From Triparma columacea (lineage: Eukaryota > Sar > Bolidophyceae > Parmales > Triparmaceae), in assembly GCA_030267965.1 (NCBI GenBank), contig BRYA01000116.1:1-33770 (forward strand): 33,770 nt of DNA, written 5' to 3'. A model generated the notes under the pieces. The model did no database searches. It was not told the origin of the DNA and saw only the letters and a list, made by a program, of their open reading frames with translations. Shown in pieces: positions 29,701-33,770 of this stretch; positions within the stretch are counted from its first letter, which is position 1; each line of letters opens with the position of its first letter. The translations under genes were made by a program, and so were the position numbers.

Positions 29701-31199
29701 CTAAACTTTCTCTCCGCCCTTGACAACTCCGCTCGCTGCCCTCCATATCCTATCCCTAACCCCTTCCACCCTTTCGTCCTCAACCCCCCTCAAGTCAGGC
29801 AGCGCGATCCACTTGGCCCCTTCCACCCCCTCCGCCCACCTGAGCGTTTCGTAAATGAGCCTCCCAGCCTCCCTGGCATCCCCCCCGGGGCTCAGCGTCC
29901 TGTACCCTAAGGCTCGGCCCTGGAGCCCCGCCAGTTCGGCGCCGAAATCTATTACCACAGTGCTTTCAAGTTGCTCCATCCCACCCTCCCCTCCCTTCCA
30001 TATGAACGCCGGCACAGTCGGCGCATAGTGCTTGACGTTCTGTCCCGGCGCCCCGTTACTCTCCTCATCTTCCCCCAAGGCTTTCCTCGGTGGTTCCTTA
30101 ACCTCATATTCGATCCCTCCCTCTTTCAAGCATCCTTCAATCATGCTCCCCGTAACGGCCCCCGGCCTCAGCACCTGCACCCCCACCTCCCCCCCCTCCC
30201 CCTCCGTCAGCTTGACCACCGTGCTCTCGATACCTACCCTGTCCTCCTCCCTCCCCCCCTCGTCCTCCACAATTAGCACGTCGTCAGAGGGGAACTCCCC
30301 CATAACGTGGAGGGACGTGGTTGGGGAGACGTGACCGAACTTGTTTGCAGAGGGCATCGCGAGAGGAACCTTGGAGGATGACAATATGGAGCGGCAGACT
30401 GGGTGGGAGGGGGATCTGAGGGCTACAGTGGACGTGTTGGAGGTTATTATGGAGGGCACAAGGGGGCTGGAGGGGAGGATTATTGTTAAAGGGCCGGGCC
30501 AGAACTTTGAAGTTAGGGTAGTGAAGGTGTGGAGGAGAGAAGTGGGGGCAGAGATGAGGGGGAGTGCAGATGAGGGGGAAGCCACGTGGACTGTTTGACG
30601 AGCAAAGTGAGAAGCGTAAAGGTAGTGGGTAAGATGTTAATGCCACCACGCAGCAATGCAATGCATGTGCACATTGTAAGTTGTTTTCGAGTAGATTTTG
30701 AGCGCTCACCTATCAGCGGATCGGTTAGGGGGCGAGCCTTCGTGCGGAAGACTAGCTCAGCGGCGGCAGGGGAGAGGGCGTTGCAGGCTAAGCCGTAGAC
30801 TGTCTCTGTTGGTATAGCTACCAATTTATCATTCATAATCGTCTCTACAATGGTGCCGATATTTTCATCGTTACATACAATATATCGTGATGGAGAAGGA
30901 GAAGACGAAGTGGAAGACGAAGTGGACAGCAGTCTAGTGTGGCTTAGTATGTGCAGGTGTCTATCTGTCTCTGTGTGTTTGCCTCTTCGTTCATAACATT
31001 GTCTACGTCCATAACATTGCCTAATTCCATAACATTGCATCCGTTCATATCTGTGTGTACGTCCGTGTGTACGTCCGTGTATACATCTAGAGCCTTGCAT
31101 TAACTCCAGTGCTTGTACTGTGGGTAAAAAACCTCCCATCCTAAATGATGTACACACTTTAATTGTCATCATCATATAGATAAGCGTTACAGCTATCAT
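29701..31199 (-). CDS. SUA5: Threonylcarbamoyl-AMP synthase, Sua5/YrdC/TsaC family (459 aa, 2 exons)
   Basis: This enzyme makes L-threonylcarbamoyladenylate from threonine, bicarbonate and ATP, the first step of tRNA t6A37 formation. Exons are 31199-30710 and 30590-29701; the join gives DPLIVHVASP, the expected family sequence. The YrdC domain spans about 112-330: VAIPTETVYGLA (127-138), TKARPLTDPLIVHV, FWPGPLT, ANKFGHVSPT, GIESTVV and LRPGA. The linker APGQNVKHYAP and a roughly 100-residue C-terminal Sua5 domain show the full Sua5 type rather than the YrdC-only form. The first 100 residues are unusual: low complexity with repeated QCYG/RQCY and HGRT units, then a Ser/Thr run. Met at 31139 or 31100 may be the real start. 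A mitochondrial or plastid role cannot be judged from such a leader. Confidence 0.93.
30970..31090 (-). repeat. Short imperfect repeats in the Sua5 5' coding region
   Basis: Three 18-base units containing CATAACATTG (about 30995-31040) and three 12-base units like GTGTGTACGTCC (about 31050-31085) lie end to end in frame. They code RQCYGR-like and HGRT-like repeats. The region looks like a young expansion, or 5' UTR that happens to be open. Confidence 0.8.
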
Positions 31200-31892
31200 T
31201 TACGTAGAGTTGTAGTAAGCAGGAAGACTGTGGGATGACTTTGAGATGACTGGAGGAGGAAGGAAAGGTTTTGTGATGTCGATGGCAAGTCTTCAAATTC
31301 AACCAAAGTGTGAGCTTTAGACAAATTGTAACACTCCTGTTGACGATATAATACGCGTTAAGAGAAAACACGCTGGAGGGGGGATCCTAAATTAACAGGA
31401 AGAAAATGTTTGAGGAGAAAGTGAGGCAAGTCGTTTGGGAAAAATGCTTGGAAAATAGACTATTAAGACGACAACAAACGTTTCCTAAAATGATTTTTAA
31501 GGTGTGTCGTCGCCACAAAAGAGCTGTTGCAGTAATTATTTTTAGTAGATCCTCGTCAAAACCTTCGAAAACCCCTCCATCCCCCTTGCTTGGCCGGTTA
31601 GGAATTCCTGTTTCCACAACCCCCTGACCCCAATCACTTCAGCCTATCGTTAGACCCAATATCGTGCACGCCCTGTACCTCCCCTGTCGCTGTCCCTTCC
31701 TTCATCCCTCCCTTCCACCTTTCAGAGCGTTTTAGTTCTCTTGATCTCCACCCTCCCCCCCTCGGGCCTTGCACACCAACATCCACAAAAGAAGCAACTC
31801 CTTGCCTTCTTCTCGTACTCCCCCCTCTCTTCTCGTACTCCCCCCTCCCAACCACTTTTCATATTCTCCCTTTGCTGAACGTTGTTTGAAAA
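31200..31892. other. Divergent promoter region between Sua5 and the EF-hand gene
   Basis: A 690-base spacer between genes transcribed away from each other. The last 200 bases before the EF-hand ATG are strongly C/T-rich and contain a 20-base tandem duplication with core TTCTCGTACTCCCCCCTC at about 31808-31847, probably in the promoter or 5' UTR. Open stretches around 31387-31627 on both strands lack family features. Confidence 0.6.
31808..31847 (+). repeat. 20-bp tandem duplication upstream of the EF-hand gene
   Basis: Two adjacent copies of a pyrimidine-rich 20-mer (core CTTCTCGTACTCCCCCC) lie 45-85 bases before the ATG at 31893. They could be part of a pyrimidine-rich initiator or leader. 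Confidence 0.8.
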
Positions 31893-32959
31893 ATGGGTAA
31901 CAAGCCCCCAGTATCAGATGAGAGAATTCAGCGTGTCCAGGAAAGAATGAGGCTATCCAACAAGGACATCGCCGGTTTCTGGAACGTGTTCCGCCGCTGG
32001 GATAAGGACCGTGAGGGAGTCATAAGCATGGAGGTATTCTTCCGAGAAATCTGCAAGGAGGAGCGCACCCTTTTCGGGGATGCGATATTCGAGCTCATTG
32101 ACTCGGAGGACACGGCGTGCATAGAGTTCGGGGAGTTCGTCCAAGCCGTCTGCACCTTTGCAATGTTCCAGGTCAAGGACGTCCTCCGCTTCTCCTTCTT
32201 TATCTTCGACAAGGACAAGAACGGCTACATCGACAAGGACGAGCTAGAGCTCTTTGTCAGGACACTGCACAGCGGGGGGATGAAGGGGAACGTCATGCAG
32301 GCTCTGCACGCGATCGACTTCAATGGGGATGGTAAATTTGACTTTCTTGAGTTCAACGCACTGCATGAAAGGTGAGGGGCGGGGGGGGGGGGGGGGACCG
32401 GGGAGAGGAGGGGAGAGCCTGAAGGCAGGAGGATGGGGGGATACCACCTGCCACAAGACGAACACACACGCAGAAGCCCTTACTCTCCCCCTTACCCTCC
32501 CCTCCTCTGCCGCCCATCAGATTCCCGACTGTCCTTTATCCCGCTTTCCGTCTGCAGTCTCAAATGTGCGCCAACATAATGGGCTCTACATGGTGGAACA
32601 AGAAGAAGACGGAGATCCAAAACATCCACGAGGACGCAATGCGGAAGCTCGAGAAGCAACGCAAATCTGAGCAGCGCCGGCAGGACAAGGCACGGAGCCA
32701 GGGTATTAGGACGGAGATGGGTGTGGTGGCATACTACTCGTACTACAACAAGAAGGTGATGAAGAAGAGGGACTACCTGGAGAGAATGAACCCCAGGCCA
32801 GAGGTTTACATTGACAAGAACAATGAAATACAAACGAAAGTACCGGACCCAATCAAGAAACCGGGCGACGAGCAATTCTTAAAGGATGAGGAAGAGGAGG
32901 AGGCAGCCAATTCTACGCAAGCGAACTCCAACAAGAATAGATTCCAAGCGCCCCAATGA
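31893..32959 (+). CDS. Four-EF-hand calcium sensor, calcineurin-B-like, with N-myristoylation signal and C-terminal extension (305 aa, 2 exons)
   Basis: Exons are 31893-32371 and 32521-32959; the junction codes the Arg of HER-FPTV in phase. The start MGNKPP is a good N-myristoylation signal. Four EF-hand loops are visible. Loop 1 is at 37-48 (DKDREGVISMEV, lacking the final Glu) and loop 2 at 70-81 (DSEDTACIEFGE, weak). Loop 3 is at 106-117 (DKDKNGYIDKDE, canonical) and loop 4 at 142-153 (DFNGDGKFDFLE, canonical). This order resembles calcineurin B, recoverin-like and CBL proteins. Exon 2 adds about 145 residues not found in calcineurin B: an aromatic stretch (PTVLYPAFRLQ, then STWWNKKK), a charged helix, a Tyr-rich YYSYYNKK and an acidic end. 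A membrane-attached Ca2+ sensor is likely; the partner (phosphatase, kinase or cytoskeleton) is not evident. Confidence 0.9.
32379..32398 (+). repeat. G-run in the EF-hand gene intron
   Basis: An uninterrupted run of about 15 G lies eight bases after the GTGAGGGG donor of the EF-hand intron. Similar G-runs occur just inside donors of other introns in the window. Confidence 0.85.
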
Positions 32960-33268
32960 GAATTCGAATATATTGTTTCATTTTTTCTTTTTTGTGAAGC
33001 CAATTTCTTCGCCCTCTCTCATCTCTCATCTCTTCCAACCTTGATTGACTGTTTTTTTTCTCATATTATTCAACAGTTTGAAGGTAAGTGAAGTATGTAT
33101 ATAGTATATACTTGAGTCCATCGTTTCGAAATACATCAAAGTTTGCCCCCTCGTCTCCTTTTACACTCAGTTTGCCTGCTAAACATGTTTTTCAACATTT
33201 GTTCTCGTTCTCGATGTCTCACCTGACCTTCTCTTGACAAAACACACACAGTTGCTCGCGATAAAACT
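32960..33268 (+). other. Spacer and probable 5' UTR intron of the last gene
   Basis: This contains the EF-hand 3' UTR, T-rich sequence, and a well-formed donor (TTTGAAG followed by GTAAGTGAAG at 33084). It pairs naturally with the CACACACAG acceptor ending at 33251, 17 bases before the ATG of the next gene. A spliced 5' UTR is inferred. Confidence 0.5.
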
Positions 33269-33770
33269 ATGTTACAAATGCTTGGCTTCTCGGCAGACGA
33301 AGGTGACGTCCTTCCCTCCGCCTCAAAGGACGAGAATAGCAGTCAAGGAAAGAGAAGGACTAGGGATGTCGAGAAGGGGAATGATGGCAGCGAGAGGAGT
33401 ACAAGTAGCCGCGCGAGTAGCGCGAGTATGAAGTCTACTAACTACACGGACCCGGACAGTGACGACGTGGACGTCACGGATGATTGGGAGAACAGCGTGA
33501 CTAAGGTAAGTTGAATTGTGAGGCCCACCCCCTTCGCCTCACCGTGACACTTACACTTACACCTCTTAGTACAATCTCATTTATGTTACTTTGTTCTTCG
33601 CGAGCACCCTCGCCCTCTACCTCCTCTATTTCCTCCAACCAAGTGTCCAGGAGTACAAACGCCCCATCTACTACTCCTCCAGCAACTACGACAAGACCCT
33701 GAATTCCTTCGTGCTCGTCCAGGAGGAGATCTTCACCCTCCCCCTCTTTACCCTGGTCCTCGCGTTCATG
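33269..33770 (+). CDS. N-terminal part of an unrecognised membrane protein (cut by the window end)
   Basis: Exons are 33269-33505 and 33570 onward, joined in phase 0. The first 79 residues are hydrophilic and Ser/Asp-rich, probably disordered: MLQMLGFSADEGD, a Lys/Arg stretch, a Ser-rich stretch and an acidic DPDSDDVDVTDDWE. A membrane span starts immediately after the junction (IYVTLFFASTLALYLLYFL). It is followed by a short loop (QPSVQEYKRPIYYSSSNYDK) and the beginning of a second span (IFTLPLFTLVLAFM) that runs off the window. This topology, a cytosolic N-tail then several spans, suits a multi-pass transporter, channel or polysaccharide synthase, but no family motif is reached. At least 146 residues are visible. 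Confidence 0.7.

Noticed and set aside
1..33770. Transposons, tRNA, rRNA or viral insertions
   Set aside because: I looked for transposase, reverse transcriptase or integrase motifs, terminal repeats, and tRNA T-arm consensus, and found none by eye. A tRNA or repeat scan could still find something weak.

Overview
This is the end of a eukaryotic nuclear chromosome. Bases 1-68 are about eleven copies of the CCCTAA telomere repeat (TTAGGG on the other strand), and the first gene stops only about 300 bp inside it. Genes have short introns (mostly 60-120 bp, GT-AG, usually GTGAG or GTAAG donors), and homopolymer G or C runs lie in introns and spacers. One nuclear gene encodes SmpB behind a signal peptide and transit-like leader with Phe at the likely cleavage site, the pattern used to reach a red-algal-derived secondary plastid. 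With large membrane proteins built of Pmp-like, EGF-like and GCC2/GCC3 modules, this suggests a small-genome photosynthetic stramenopile, possibly a bolidophyte/Parmales or a relative. That placement is inference.

Layout. 1-68 telomere. 370-9803 (-): one seven-exon gene for a 2,959-residue mosaic surface/membrane protein that ends in a 60-bp tandem repeat array. 10296-11895 (-): first and last visible exons of a gene, or of two genes, around an 855-base assembly gap. 12365-13528 (-): plastid-type SmpB in three exons. 14391-15938 (+): ZIP metal transporter with a long charged N-terminus. 16107-17105 (-): cytochrome b5-domain protein with a CaaX end. 17489-18484 (-): unrecognised low-complexity protein. 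19624-22076 (+): unrecognised 757-residue single-span membrane protein. 22209-22929 (+): mitochondrial pyruvate carrier MPC1, whose first coding exon is only the ATG. 23119-23373 (-): possible small protein. 23650-25546 (+): secreted or membrane PI-PLC-like phosphodiesterase. 25583-29453 (-): kinesin-3-like motor with FHA domain, altered switch motifs and a CaaX end. 29701-31199 (-): Sua5/TsaC tRNA t6A enzyme. 31893-32959 (+): myristoylation-type four-EF-hand protein. 33269-33770 (+): start of a membrane protein that runs off the window.

The genes are not an operon or pathway; apart from the subtelomeric giant they are mostly ordinary housekeeping and cell-biology genes. All exon models were built by hand from splice-site consensus, phase agreement and protein-family continuity, so internal starts are less certain than the cores. 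I saw no transposon, rRNA, tRNA or CRISPR array. The most unusual items are the giant subtelomeric mosaic gene with its internally duplicated modules, and the prenylation-type kinesin with non-canonical switch motifs.
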